A stretch of 64,000 nucleotides of DNA from Flammeovirga sp. SJP92. Its GTDB lineage: Bacteria; Bacteroidota; Bacteroidia; Cytophagales; Flammeovirgaceae. Below the pieces are notes generated by a model. It was not told the DNA's origin. It ran no database searches and worked only from the letters and a program-made list of their open reading frames with translations. The stretch covers positions 124,001-188,000 of the forward strand of contig NZ_LQAQ01000100.1 in assembly GCF_001583495.1 (NCBI RefSeq), read 5' to 3'. A program made the position numbers and the translations under genes. This document shows, piece after piece, positions 26,650 to 34,581 of this stretch. The stretch's first letter is position 1, and each line of letters begins with the position of its first letter.

Positions 26650-26956
26650 AGCATCAGCTTAAAAAATGATAGAATTGATTAGTGTGCTAAGTCAAAAAAT
26701 AATTTTTCATATTGTGAGTATCTTCCCAAAAGGTGTAGTAGTAATGGTAGTTTAGTATCTTTTTTAGAAGAAGTAATCACAAAAAGTCTTTCGTCTTCAC
26801 ACATTAACAATATAAGTTTTAAGGGTGAATAAAGCTACTCAGTCGTTTGAATTTTAGTCTTTCAATAATGAAAATCACTGTTTAGGAAAATAAAAAAAGC
26901 ATTCTCAAAAGAGAATGCTTTGATGGTTGTTTATATGATAACCTTGAATTGGTAAA
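26650..26956. other. Intergenic region, no gene seen
   Basis: These 307 bases hold the leucine dehydrogenase terminator at 26896-26921 and, by position, the promoter of the membrane protein gene. No meaningful open frame, RNA-like fold or repeat was found beyond that. Confidence 0.5.
26896..26921 (-). terminator. Terminator of leucine dehydrogenase
   Basis: AAAGCATTCTC (26896-26906) pairs perfectly with GAGAATGCTTT (26911-26921) around AAAA. On the minus strand it ends in a T-run. Confidence 0.9.
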
Positions 26957-28030
26957 TTAATATGTGCTCTTGATTGCAGCAACTTCATTAATACGTTGCT
27001 GGGCAATGTCGATTGCTACCTCTTGAGCATTTTTGCCCGTAGCTTCTGATTGCTCGAATACTTTTAAAGTCTGGTCATATACAAATTCACATTTGTTCCA
27101 AGACCACTCCTTAGAAGTTTTGATTACTTCAGCATATACGTTGATTACGCCACCTGAGTTGATCAAGAAATCCGGTGCATAAAGAATACCTTTTTGTTTG
27201 GCCAAATCACCGTGGATTTTTTCGTTAGCCAATTGATTGTTGGCACAACCTGCAATGATTGAACATTTCAAACGTTCCAATGTCTCATCATTAACAGTAG
27301 CACCCAATGCACAAGGAGAATAAATATCTACATCAAGGTCATAGATTTCATCTAGTGCCACCCCTTTGATACCATATTTATTCACTACATCTTTTACACG
27401 GTCTTCATAAAAGTCAGATACATAAATTTCGCATCCTTCCTTTACAAGGTGTTGGATAATGTATTCTCCAACGTGTCCTGCCCCTTGAATAGAAACTTTC
27501 TTTCCAGCAAGGCTGTCAGAACCAAATTGTTTTTTAGCAGCTGCTTTCATACCCATATAAGTAGTATAAGCAGTAAAAGGAGATGGATCACCCAAACCGC
27601 CACGCGTCTCAGGCATACCACTTACATAAGAAGTTTCTGCTGCAATATGCTCCATATCGCTCGCATTCATTCCCACGTCCTCTGCAGTAATATATTTTCC
27701 ATTAAGGTTTTTCAAGAAACGGCCATAAGCTCTCAACATCGCTTCTGACTTGTGTTTTCTTGCATCACCAATGATTACGGCTTTACCTCCACCAAGATTT
27801 AGTCCAGCAATAGAATTTTTGAACGTCATACCTCTTGATAAACGTAAGGCATCATTCGTAGCTTGCGCTTCATTCTCGTACATCCACATTCTAGTACCAC
27901 CTAGTGCAGGGCCTAAAACTGTATTGTGAATAGCAATAATAGCTTTCAAGCCAGTTGATTTCTCATGGCAATAAACTACCTGCTCATGTCCCATGCTAGA
28001 GACCTCTTCAAATATTGAGATATCTTCCAT
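26957..28030 (-). CDS. Leucine (branched-chain amino acid) dehydrogenase
   Basis: This is a 357-residue cytoplasmic NAD-dependent enzyme that oxidatively deaminates leucine, valine and isoleucine to 2-oxo acids, reversibly. The substrate-binding glycine-rich segment (GPALGGTRMW) and the lysines K71 and K83 (in LNLGGGKAVI) correspond to the two catalytic lysines of Bacillus LeuDH. The NAD-binding fold opens with GAGHVGEYI near residue 180. Length matches LeuDH rather than the longer glutamate dehydrogenases. In Bacteroidota it serves branched-chain catabolism and supply of branched fatty-acid primers. An inverted repeat lies in its leader (28070-28099). Confidence 0.93.
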   Translation of the reverse strand: MEDISIFEEVSSMGHEQVVYCHEKSTGLKAIIAIHNTVLGPALGGTRMWMYENEAQATNDALRLSRGMTFKNSIAGLNLGGGKAVIIGDARKHKSEAMLRAYGRFLKNLNGKYITAEDVGMNASDMEHIAAETSYVSGMPETRGGLGDPSPFTAYTTYMGMKAAAKKQFGSDSLAGKKVSIQGAGHVGEYIIQHLVKEGCEIYVSDFYEDRVKDVVNKYGIKGVALDEIYDLDVDIYSPCALGATVNDETLERLKCSIIAGCANNQLANEKIHGDLAKQKGILYAPDFLINSGGVINVYAEVIKTSKEWSWNKCEFVYDQTLKVFEQSEATGKNAQEVAIDIAQQRINEVAAIKSTY

Positions 28031-28535
28031 TACTATACTTTGTTGTTGCTTTGATTAATTCTTGATAAATAGCACTTCACATTTCGTGAAATAGTGCTTG
28101 GAAATTTAAATGTGATGGCAATTTACATTTTCAAAATAGTATTGCAAGTTGCATTGAAGCAAAGTAAATTATTAGAGTTTGCAAAATATTATACTTATAA
28201 TTTGAATTTTTTCAATTTATATGAATTATTATAGAATAAATCCATTTATTATTTAGAATAATCTATTGAATTTTAAAATCTCTCTTTTTTTTAGAAAAAA
28301 AGCCTTTAATTACGATTTCTAATGATTTGGAATTTAATAATGAGATTAAATCTTATTTATATTTATTGAATTTATAGGAAGTAATCTCAAAAAAATTAAA
28401 ACATTCAATGCATTTTTGTATTTCAATAGAGTGGTTACCGTATCTTTATTGAATTAAAAATAAGTCAACTCGAACATAAGACATAAAGATTGTGGAAGTG
28501 ATAAAAACACTTTGCAAGCAATAACTCATTAATCA
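28031..28535. other. Divergent intergenic region with promoter candidate for the ABC exporter
   Basis: These 505 very AT-rich bases lie between leucine dehydrogenase and the ABC exporter. On the plus strand TTTTG (28414-28418) and TATCTTTA (28441-28448) form a weak -33/-7 pair with a 22-base spacer, about 90 bases before the exporter start. The leader hairpin at 28070-28099 is listed separately. No gene was seen. Confidence 0.4.
28070..28099 (-). promoter_or_regulatory. Inverted repeat in the leucine dehydrogenase leader
   Basis: GCACTTCAC and GTGAAATAGTGC flank ATTTC, forming a stem of 9 pairs with a 3-base bulge, about 40-70 bases before the ATG. It could be an operator or a leader hairpin. 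No T-tract follows, so a terminator is unlikely. Confidence 0.4.
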
Positions 28536-30302
28536 GTGAAAAAAGAACAAAAAACAGGTCAGATATTTGACGGGGAGGTTTTATCAAGGATGATGCAATT
28601 CTTGAACCCTTACCTCAAGTATTTTATTCTACTCGTTTTCTTAACAATATCATTGGGCCTTTTAGCACCTACTAGACCCTATTTAATACAGTACACCATT
28701 GATAACTTCATTGTTGTGGACGATATGCCGGGATTGAATAAGATGGTTATTATCCTCATAGCAGTACAGTTATTACAGGCGCTAGTGCAATTTTGCCATA
28801 CCTATTTATCAGGGTGGCTAGGACAGCACATTGTCAAAGACATGCGTGTGCAGTTGTATGAGCACATCTTGAAACTGAAGCTTAAGTTTTATGATAATAC
28901 ACCTATTGGGCGCCTCGTTACAAGGGCGGTGTCAGATATTGAAACGCTCTCTGAGGTATTTACCAATGGTGTGGCGGCTATGCTAGGAGATATCCTTCAG
29001 TTGTTCTTTATTTTTGTGGTCATGCTTTTCACCGATTGGCGATTAACACTCATTAGTTTATCAGTTTTGCCACTTCTTCTTTTCTCAACTTACGTTTTCA
29101 AAGAGAAAATAAAAGTAGCATTTGGTGATGTGAGAAATGCAGTTTCCAACTTGAATACATTCGTTCAAGAGCATATTACAGGTATGAATGTAGTACAGCT
29201 TTTCAGTGCTGAAAAAAGAGAACAGGAAGCGTTTAAAAAGATCAACAAAGAGCATAGAGATGCCAATATAAGTACCGTTTTATATTATTCTATTTACTAC
29301 CCGGTGGCAGAAGTAATTGCTGCGTCAGGTACAGGTTTATTAGTATGGTGGGGAGCACACAGTGTATTAGACGGACATGCAACAATTGGTACTTTGATAG
29401 CCTTCATCATGTATATCAACCTTTTCTTCAGACCTATTCGTATGATTGCCGATCGATTCAACACGTTGCAAATGGGGATTGTCTCTTCAGATAGAATCTT
29501 AAAGCTGTTGGATGATAAGAGTATGATTTCAAATGAAGGAACTTATACTACAGATCATATTGATGGAGATATTGAATTCAAAAATGTATGGTTTGCTTAC
29601 AAGAATGAAGATTATGTTTTGAAAGACATTTCGTTTAAAGTAAATCATGGTGAAACGGTGGCGTTAGTAGGAGCAACAGGTGCGGGAAAATCTTCGATCA
29701 TCAATTTGATTTCCCGTTTTTATGAAATCAATAAAGGAAGTATTTGTGTCAACGGGCGTGATGTTAAGTCTTATGACCTATATAATCTAAGAAAACACAT
29801 TGGTGTAGTATTGCAAGATGTTTTCCTTTTCTCCAGTTCAATAAGAGAGAATATAACTTTGGGTGATAAATCAATCACTGATCAACAAATTTTAGAAGCT
29901 GCAGAATTGGTTGGGGCCAAAACTTTTATAGATAAATTGCCAGGTGGTTTGGATTATGAAGTAATGGAAAGAGGTTCTACACTTTCAGTTGGCCAGCGTC
30001 AATTATTGTCATTTGTAAGAACAATGGTTTACGATCCAAAGATTATCATTTTGGATGAAGCTACATCTTCTGTCGATTCTGAAACAGAGGTATTGATTCA
30101 AGATGCCATCAAATCCATGATGAAAGGAAGAACAAGTATCGCTATTGCTCACCGATTAGCTACAATTAGAAATGCTGATAACATTATAGTGTTGGATAAA
30201 GGAGAGATTAAGGAGAGTGGAAATCATGAAGAGTTATTAAAAGTGAAAGGATTCTATTCAAGATTGTACGAAATGCAATATAAAGAGGTGGAAGAACTTT
30301 AA
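28536..30302 (+). CDS. ABC exporter (fused membrane and ATPase domains)
   Basis: This 588-residue half-transporter works as a dimer. The N-terminal ~320 residues hold six membrane helices of the ABC exporter type (with KFYDNTPIGRLVTR as the coupling region). The ATPase domain has Walker A GATGAGKS (379-386), a Q-loop in GVVLQDVF, signature LSVGQ (483-487), Walker B IIILDEA (503-509) and the H-loop in AIAHRLAT. It belongs to the lipid/multidrug exporter group; the substrate is unknown. The start is a GTG, and no better upstream start exists. A clear terminator follows. A relic of a similar C-terminus lies 1.7 kb downstream at 32010-32078. Confidence 0.92.
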   Translation: MKKEQKTGQIFDGEVLSRMMQFLNPYLKYFILLVFLTISLGLLAPTRPYLIQYTIDNFIVVDDMPGLNKMVIILIAVQLLQALVQFCHTYLSGWLGQHIVKDMRVQLYEHILKLKLKFYDNTPIGRLVTRAVSDIETLSEVFTNGVAAMLGDILQLFFIFVVMLFTDWRLTLISLSVLPLLLFSTYVFKEKIKVAFGDVRNAVSNLNTFVQEHITGMNVVQLFSAEKREQEAFKKINKEHRDANISTVLYYSIYYPVAEVIAASGTGLLVWWGAHSVLDGHATIGTLIAFIMYINLFFRPIRMIADRFNTLQMGIVSSDRILKLLDDKSMISNEGTYTTDHIDGDIEFKNVWFAYKNEDYVLKDISFKVNHGETVALVGATGAGKSSIINLISRFYEINKGSICVNGRDVKSYDLYNLRKHIGVVLQDVFLFSSSIRENITLGDKSITDQQILEAAELVGAKTFIDKLPGGLDYEVMERGSTLSVGQRQLLSFVRTMVYDPKIIILDEATSSVDSETEVLIQDAIKSMMKGRTSIAIAHRLATIRNADNIIVLDKGEIKESGNHEELLKVKGFYSRLYEMQYKEVEEL

Positions 30303-30328
30303 GGATTAATCCAATTTTAAAATATAGA

Positions 30329-30364
30329 GGTACAAATCAACTTTTTGGTTTGTGCCTTTTTTTT
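30329..30364 (+). terminator. Terminator of the ABC exporter gene
   Basis: GGTACAAA (30329-30336) pairs with TTTGTGCC (30349-30356) with one wobble, followed by T8. Confidence 0.9.
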
Positions 30365-30619
30365 ATCTAATGTAATGAATGTTAATCCGTTTTTTTATAA
30401 TTAGTGGACTAATTAATTTACAATTGCTTTTCATCAGACGACTCTTAATTAAGAGAAACTATCCAACACAGCTTAAAGTGTACAACTAAATTTTACAATC
30501 TATTTTTCAAAACCTAGCAACAAATGAAAGTATCGTCTTATTTTCAAAGAATTCATTTTATTTTTGAGCAAACTAAAAGATATAATCCAAAAGAAGTACT
30601 GACATTACGCCACATTGTT

Positions 30620-31981
30620 ATGATGATGGTATCTTTTGTATCAGTATCTATTTTTATCTCCTGTAATATTACCAATAAGGTAAATTATGAATACATCTCT
30701 AATACCAAAAGTGATACATTGACTTTAGATAAAATCAATGAAATCATAACAGCAATCGAAGAGGTACACCCTAATATTTATGCTGATGTAGGTAAGAATT
30801 CTATCGATTCGGCTATCAATGCAGTGGTAATAAGAAATGAAGGAGTGCTGTTAAATAATGCTGATTTTACATTAGAAGTTCGTTCTGTCCTTGATCTGTT
30901 ACATTATGCTGATCCTCATCTTGTTTACTATCCTAACATACAATTGAGACCAGGTGATTATAACCCTAGAAAATATGCAAAGAGAATACCTCGGTTTCCA
31001 TTTGATCTATTCAATATCAATGATTCACTGATCATCAAAACAAGTTACGCAGAACCTTTGCAGAAAGGAGATCAGATACTTGAGATTAATGGGCATAAAG
31101 CAGAAGATTTTGCAAAATATACTTATTCTGAATGGAGGTCAGTTGGAGGTAATATTATTCAAATGCAATCTCAGTTGGTCTATGATGAGCTTTTTAATAT
31201 AAAAATAAATCGAAAAGGAAAGGAACAAGAAGTAATTGTAAAACCTATACCTTATGCGAAGTGGACAGGGGAAAGATTGTATCAGAGTAAATTAATTCAT
31301 GAATACAAAACAGGGTATACTAAAATATTGAAGTTTTCTTCAAATACCACTATTCTCAAAAATCTTAAGAAAGGTATTGTGGCGGCGAAAGAGAACGGAT
31401 ATGAAAATTACATTATTGATATAAGAGGGAATCCTGGAGGGACAGGGTATAAATTGGAGAAAATCCTTTCTCTTTTATCTCCGAAAGATTCTCTATTATA
31501 TATGGAGTCTCAAATTGTGAAGGTATCACCACGTAGTGTCAATGATTATGATTTTTTGAAAAATCATAAAATAGGTGAGTTAGTTCAATTGCCTGATAGT
31601 TTAATCATCAAACATATTCCTCTTCAAGAAGATCTTTATCAAGGAGATATGAATTATTTTGTGCTGATTGATAAATCCACGGGCTCAACAGCTGCTTCAT
31701 TCGCCAATATTATTCAAAATAACAATATTGGTTTACTGGTAGGAGAGCCATTAGCACATAATGCTTTGATGTTTGGAGATGTCACTAAAGTTTCTAAATA
31801 TCAAAATATGATTGTTTCTACTATGCAATATAATGAGTATACTCGCTCAAAGGATCGTCAAGTATATCCAGATATTTATATTCCGTATGTAGCGAAAGAG
31901 TTTATTCAAGAGCATGATCCAATACTAAGAAAGACACTGGAGTATATTCAACACCCGAAAGAGAATAACTTAATGAAGTAA
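30620..31981 (+). CDS. S41-type peptidase-like lipoprotein
   Basis: From ATG 30620 the protein begins MMMVSFVSVSIFISC, a good lipoprotein signal. The frame is open from 30524, which would add 32 residues of poor signal sequence. Numbered from 30524, a PDZ-like segment (PLQKGDQILEINGHKAEDF) lies at about 178-196. The S41 core is DIRGNPGG (299-306) and DKSTGSTAAS (383-392), where S388 fits the nucleophile position of C-terminal-processing-like peptidases. The substrate is unknown. It is a single gene inserted between the ABC exporter and a relic of a related exporter. Confidence 0.78.
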   Translation: MMMVSFVSVSIFISCNITNKVNYEYISNTKSDTLTLDKINEIITAIEEVHPNIYADVGKNSIDSAINAVVIRNEGVLLNNADFTLEVRSVLDLLHYADPHLVYYPNIQLRPGDYNPRKYAKRIPRFPFDLFNINDSLIIKTSYAEPLQKGDQILEINGHKAEDFAKYTYSEWRSVGGNIIQMQSQLVYDELFNIKINRKGKEQEVIVKPIPYAKWTGERLYQSKLIHEYKTGYTKILKFSSNTTILKNLKKGIVAAKENGYENYIIDIRGNPGGTGYKLEKILSLLSPKDSLLYMESQIVKVSPRSVNDYDFLKNHKIGELVQLPDSLIIKHIPLQEDLYQGDMNYFVLIDKSTGSTAASFANIIQNNNIGLLVGEPLAHNALMFGDVTKVSKYQNMIVSTMQYNEYTRSKDRQVYPDIYIPYVAKEFIQEHDPILRKTLEYIQHPKENNLMK

Positions 31982-32009
31982 ATCCATTTGCCTTTTTGAA
32001 AAAAAAACA

Positions 32010-32078
32010 CTGAAACACAAAGGGTTCTATTCTCGTTTATATAAAATGCAATGCAAAGAAGTTGAAGACGTTAATTGA
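32010..32078 (+). pseudogene. Relic C-terminus of a second ABC exporter
   Basis: Twenty-two codons and a stop read LKHKGFYSRLYKMQCKEVED-VN. The end of the exporter at 28536-30302 reads LKVKGFYSRLYEMQYKEVEEL, about 15 of 20 positions identical. The DNA differs at many synonymous sites, so this is an old paralogue remnant, not a recent copy. The upstream part of that gene is gone, replaced by the S41-type peptidase gene. The relic's stop overlaps the -33 element of the tatA promoter. Confidence 0.75.
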
Positions 32079-32105
32079 TATTTGAATATACTTATCGTAT
32101 CTTTG
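32075..32105 (+). promoter_or_regulatory. Promoter of tatA
   Basis: TTG (32075-32077), a 20-base spacer and TATCTTTG (32098-32105) match the Bacteroidota -33/-7 pattern, 32 bases before the tatA ATG. Confidence 0.6.
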
Positions 32106-32137
32106 CGACGTACGTAACAAACAAAATAAATACGATC

Positions 32138-32353
32138 ATGGAATTGATTTCAGTTTTATTATTCGGTATGCCGGGTGGTTTCGAGTGGATAATCATCGGT
32201 TTGGTTGTTCTTTTACTTTTTGGTGCCAAACGTATCCCTGAGCTAGCTCGTGGCATTGGTAGTGGAATCAGAGAGTTCAAAGACGCAAAAAACCAAATCT
32301 CAGATGAGATTGAAAAAGGCATAAAAGAAGAAGACAAGAAGGAAGAAAAATAA
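32138..32353 (+). CDS. tatA: Twin-arginine translocase subunit TatA
   Basis: This 71-residue Sec-independent translocase protein has one N-terminal membrane helix (WIIIGLVVLLLF), a hinge with FGAKRIPELARGIGSGIREFK, the typical amphipathic helix, and a Glu/Lys-rich tail. It forms the pore-like component for export of folded proteins. ATG 32138 was chosen because it gives the standard short N-terminus; the frame is open from 32075. tatC is not in the window. It is monocistronic, with a clear promoter and a strong terminator at 32423. Confidence 0.93.
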   Translation: MELISVLLFGMPGGFEWIIIGLVVLLLFGAKRIPELARGIGSGIREFKDAKNQISDEIEKGIKEEDKKEEK

Positions 32354-32422
32354 CCAATTGTCATATATCTTGATATATTTTTAATGAAATCTATTTTTCG
32401 TTAAATATTTCGTAATAACCGA

Positions 32423-32468
32423 GAGAAGTTTATCTTTGTCATTAGAAAAGATAAACTTCTCTTTTTTT
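32423..32468 (+). terminator. Terminator of tatA
   Basis: GAGAAGTTTATCTTT (32423-32437) pairs perfectly with AAAGATAAACTTCTC (32447-32461), followed by T7. A promoter-like TATCTTTG lies inside the stem and is coincidental. Confidence 0.93.
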
Positions 32469-32558
32469 ATGAAGTTTTTCAGAGTAAACTAAAAGCTTTG
32501 GTTTAAGTACTTTTAGTCTTGGAACTTAAAAGCGGTCTAATAAAACGAACACAAGCTT

Positions 32559-33983
32559 ATGTATAAAGCATTTGATGATATAAAGAAAGCACTCAGCGAA
32601 GGAAAAACGACTTGTGTGGCTTTGGTAGAGGGTTATTTGACAAGAATTGAAGAGAAAAAACATCTCAACGTTTGGAATGAGGTGTATAATGAAGAGGCTC
32701 TTCAGCAGGCGGCAAAGGTAGATCAGAAAATCAAAGAGGGTAATGCGGGACGATTGGCAGGAATGGTTGTCGGTCTAAAAGACGTAATTGCGTACAAGGA
32801 TCACGGGCTTCAAGCTTCTTCCAACATGTTGGATGGCTATGTTTCTCCTTTTTCGGCAACAGCGACAGAACGATTATTGGCTGAAGATGCCGTAATCATC
32901 GGTAGACAAAGTTGTGATGAGTTTGCAATGGGATCATCAAATGAAAACTCGGCTTTTGGTCCTGTGAAAAACAATATTGATGAAACAAGAGTGCCTGGTG
33001 GTTCTTCGGGAGCATCTGCAGTGGCAGTTTCAGATGACCATTGTCTGGTTTCTCTAGGTTCTGATACAGGTGGATCAGTACGTCAGCCTGCTGCCTTTAC
33101 GGGTACAGTAGGTTTGAAACCCACTTACTCTCGTATTTCAAGATGGGGGTTGATTGCATACGCATCTTCTTTTGACACCATCGGTGTAATTGCGAACAAT
33201 GTTCCTGATGCTTCATTGGTATTGGAAATCATAGCGGGTGAAGATGATCAGGATGCTACTGTGGCACAAGAACCAGTACCTTCTTACAGTGCTACTGTGG
33301 AAGAGAAGCCTTCAGGGAAGTTAAAAATTGCATACATCAAAGAAACCGTTGAGAGTGAGCATTTGAACAAAGATATTTCAGAGAAGACTTTTGCTAAAAT
33401 TGAAAAATTAAGAGCAGAAGGGCATGAAGTGGAAGCTATAGAGTTTCCTTTATTAGATTACCTTCTCCCAACATACTACATTTTGACAACTGCCGAAGCA
33501 AGTACCAACTTAGAACGTTTTGATGGGGTACGCTACGGTTACAGAACTGAAGATCAAGTAGATTTAGAAGGTTTATATAAGAAATCACGTTCGGAAGGAT
33601 TTGGTGATGAGGTGAAGAGAAGAATTATGTTGGGTACATTTGTACTTTCAGCAAGTTACTATGATGCCTACTTCTCAAAAGCTCAAAAAGTAAGACGATT
33701 GATTAAAGAAACGACGGAGAAAATCCTTTCAGAGTATGATTTTATCTTAATGCCAACAACTTCAGCTCCATCATTTGAAATTGGAAAATATGGTGAAAAC
33801 AACCTATTAGAATTGTATTTAGGAGACTTATATACAGTTCACGCTTCATTGGCAGGGTTACCGGCGATTTCTATTCCAAATGGAGAGGACAAAGACGGAT
33901 TGACGATTGGTTTGCAAGTAATGGCGAATCGTTTTGAAGAAGAAAAAATGCTTCAGTTCTCGCATTATTTACAAGAACTTTAA
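32559..33983 (+). CDS. gatA: Aspartyl/glutamyl-tRNA amidotransferase subunit A
   Basis: This is a 474-residue amidase-signature enzyme, the glutaminase subunit of GatCAB, which converts Glu-tRNA(Gln) (or Asp-tRNA(Asn)) to the amidated form. The Ser-cisSer-Lys triad corresponds to K74 (GLKDVIAY), S149 (PGGSSGASA) and S173 (GSDTGGSVRQ), matching the positions known in Staphylococcus GatA with a constant offset. The length is complete. gatB and gatC are not in the window, as is common in Bacteroidota where the genes are dispersed. Confidence 0.95.
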   Translation: MYKAFDDIKKALSEGKTTCVALVEGYLTRIEEKKHLNVWNEVYNEEALQQAAKVDQKIKEGNAGRLAGMVVGLKDVIAYKDHGLQASSNMLDGYVSPFSATATERLLAEDAVIIGRQSCDEFAMGSSNENSAFGPVKNNIDETRVPGGSSGASAVAVSDDHCLVSLGSDTGGSVRQPAAFTGTVGLKPTYSRISRWGLIAYASSFDTIGVIANNVPDASLVLEIIAGEDDQDATVAQEPVPSYSATVEEKPSGKLKIAYIKETVESEHLNKDISEKTFAKIEKLRAEGHEVEAIEFPLLDYLLPTYYILTTAEASTNLERFDGVRYGYRTEDQVDLEGLYKKSRSEGFGDEVKRRIMLGTFVLSASYYDAYFSKAQKVRRLIKETTEKILSEYDFILMPTTSAPSFEIGKYGENNLLELYLGDLYTVHASLAGLPAISIPNGEDKDGLTIGLQVMANRFEEEKMLQFSHYLQEL

Positions 33984-34014
33984 TCTATAGAAAGTTACTT
34001 CGGTGACTAAATAA

Positions 34015-34057
34015 AAAATCCAAATATGCTTTATTGAAAAGTGTGTTTGGATTTTTT
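34015..34057 (+). terminator. Terminator of gatA
   Basis: AAAAATCCAAA (34015-34025) pairs with TTTGGATTTTT (34046-34056), followed by further Ts, 32 bases after the gatA stop. Confidence 0.85.
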
Positions 34058-34147
34058 TTAATCAATGCTTTGGGGTGAAAAGTAATACCAAACTTATAAA
34101 TAAATGTAACATACAAATACTCCTTTTATTTTCTTGTATATCAGGTT

Positions 34148-34312
34148 TTACTTGTAGTACGCCCAAGTGGCATTGAATGGAAAAGCGTTAAGAATTTTGT
34201 GGAATAAGCCATTAAAAAATCTTCGTTTGTTTGAGCATTTCAAAACACTGAAGTTTTGAGAAAGTTTAAATTCGTTTAGGCTTATGGAATAAAATTTAGC
34301 TTTTGTATTCAC
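34148..34312 (-). other. 54-codon minus-strand frame in the gatA-transglycosylase gap
   Basis: From GTG 34312 to TAA 34148 there are 54 sense codons, opening VNTKAKFYSISLNEFKLSQN and ending FPFNATWAYYK. The composition is protein-like, basic and aromatic, not the stop-rich pattern of the surrounding gap. A 10-codon frame (MKKRSKKSRL) begins at ATG 34341 inside the adjacent hairpin and ends in TGA overlapping the GTG start (GTGA). That suggests coupling or a one-base frameshift in an older, longer frame. I do not recognise a function. A relic of a dispersed element is the leading idea. Confidence 0.4.
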
Positions 34313-34326
34313 AGCCTAGATTTTTT

Positions 34327-34358
34327 GCTTCGTTTTTTCATTAATGGAAAAAATGAAG
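34327..34358. repeat. Imperfect 32-bp inverted repeat beside the small frame
   Basis: GCTTCGTTTTTTCAT and ATGGAAAAAATGAAG face each other around TA. They form a stem of about 14 pairs with one wobble and one bulge. It resembles, from memory only, hairpins dispersed in other Bacteroidota genomes. Confidence 0.5.
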
Positions 34359-34427
34359 AAGAGAGTAGCTTGAAATGATAAAGATGGGGTTATGCGACAT
34401 TCTATTTTATAATTGGTATAAAACTCT

Positions 34428-34466
34428 TAATAGATTATTCTTTTGCTCACTAATAGATTATATTTG
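34428..34466 (+). repeat. 23-bp imperfect tandem repeat with promoter-like box
   Basis: TAATAGATTAT occurs at 34428-34438 and 34451-34461, 23 bases apart, each preceded by CTC and followed by a TTTG. The second copy contains TATATTTG (34459-34466), a possible -7 box about 115 bases before the transglycosylase start. The rest of the 34060-34581 gap shows nothing else beyond the two elements listed above. Confidence 0.35.
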
Positions 34467-34581
34467 CTAAACAGGAGTAGGGAAGATTCATTTTAGTAAC
34501 CTAAATCTTTATCGGTCGGAAATTAAGTGAAGCTTATAATCATCTCATTTCTTAATTAAATCCTAATACTTTACGTAACAA

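Noticed and set aside
32439-32446. TATCTTTG box upstream of gatA resembling a Bacteroidota -7 promoter element
   Set aside because: It lies inside the left arm of the perfect tatA terminator stem, so the match is explained by the hairpin.
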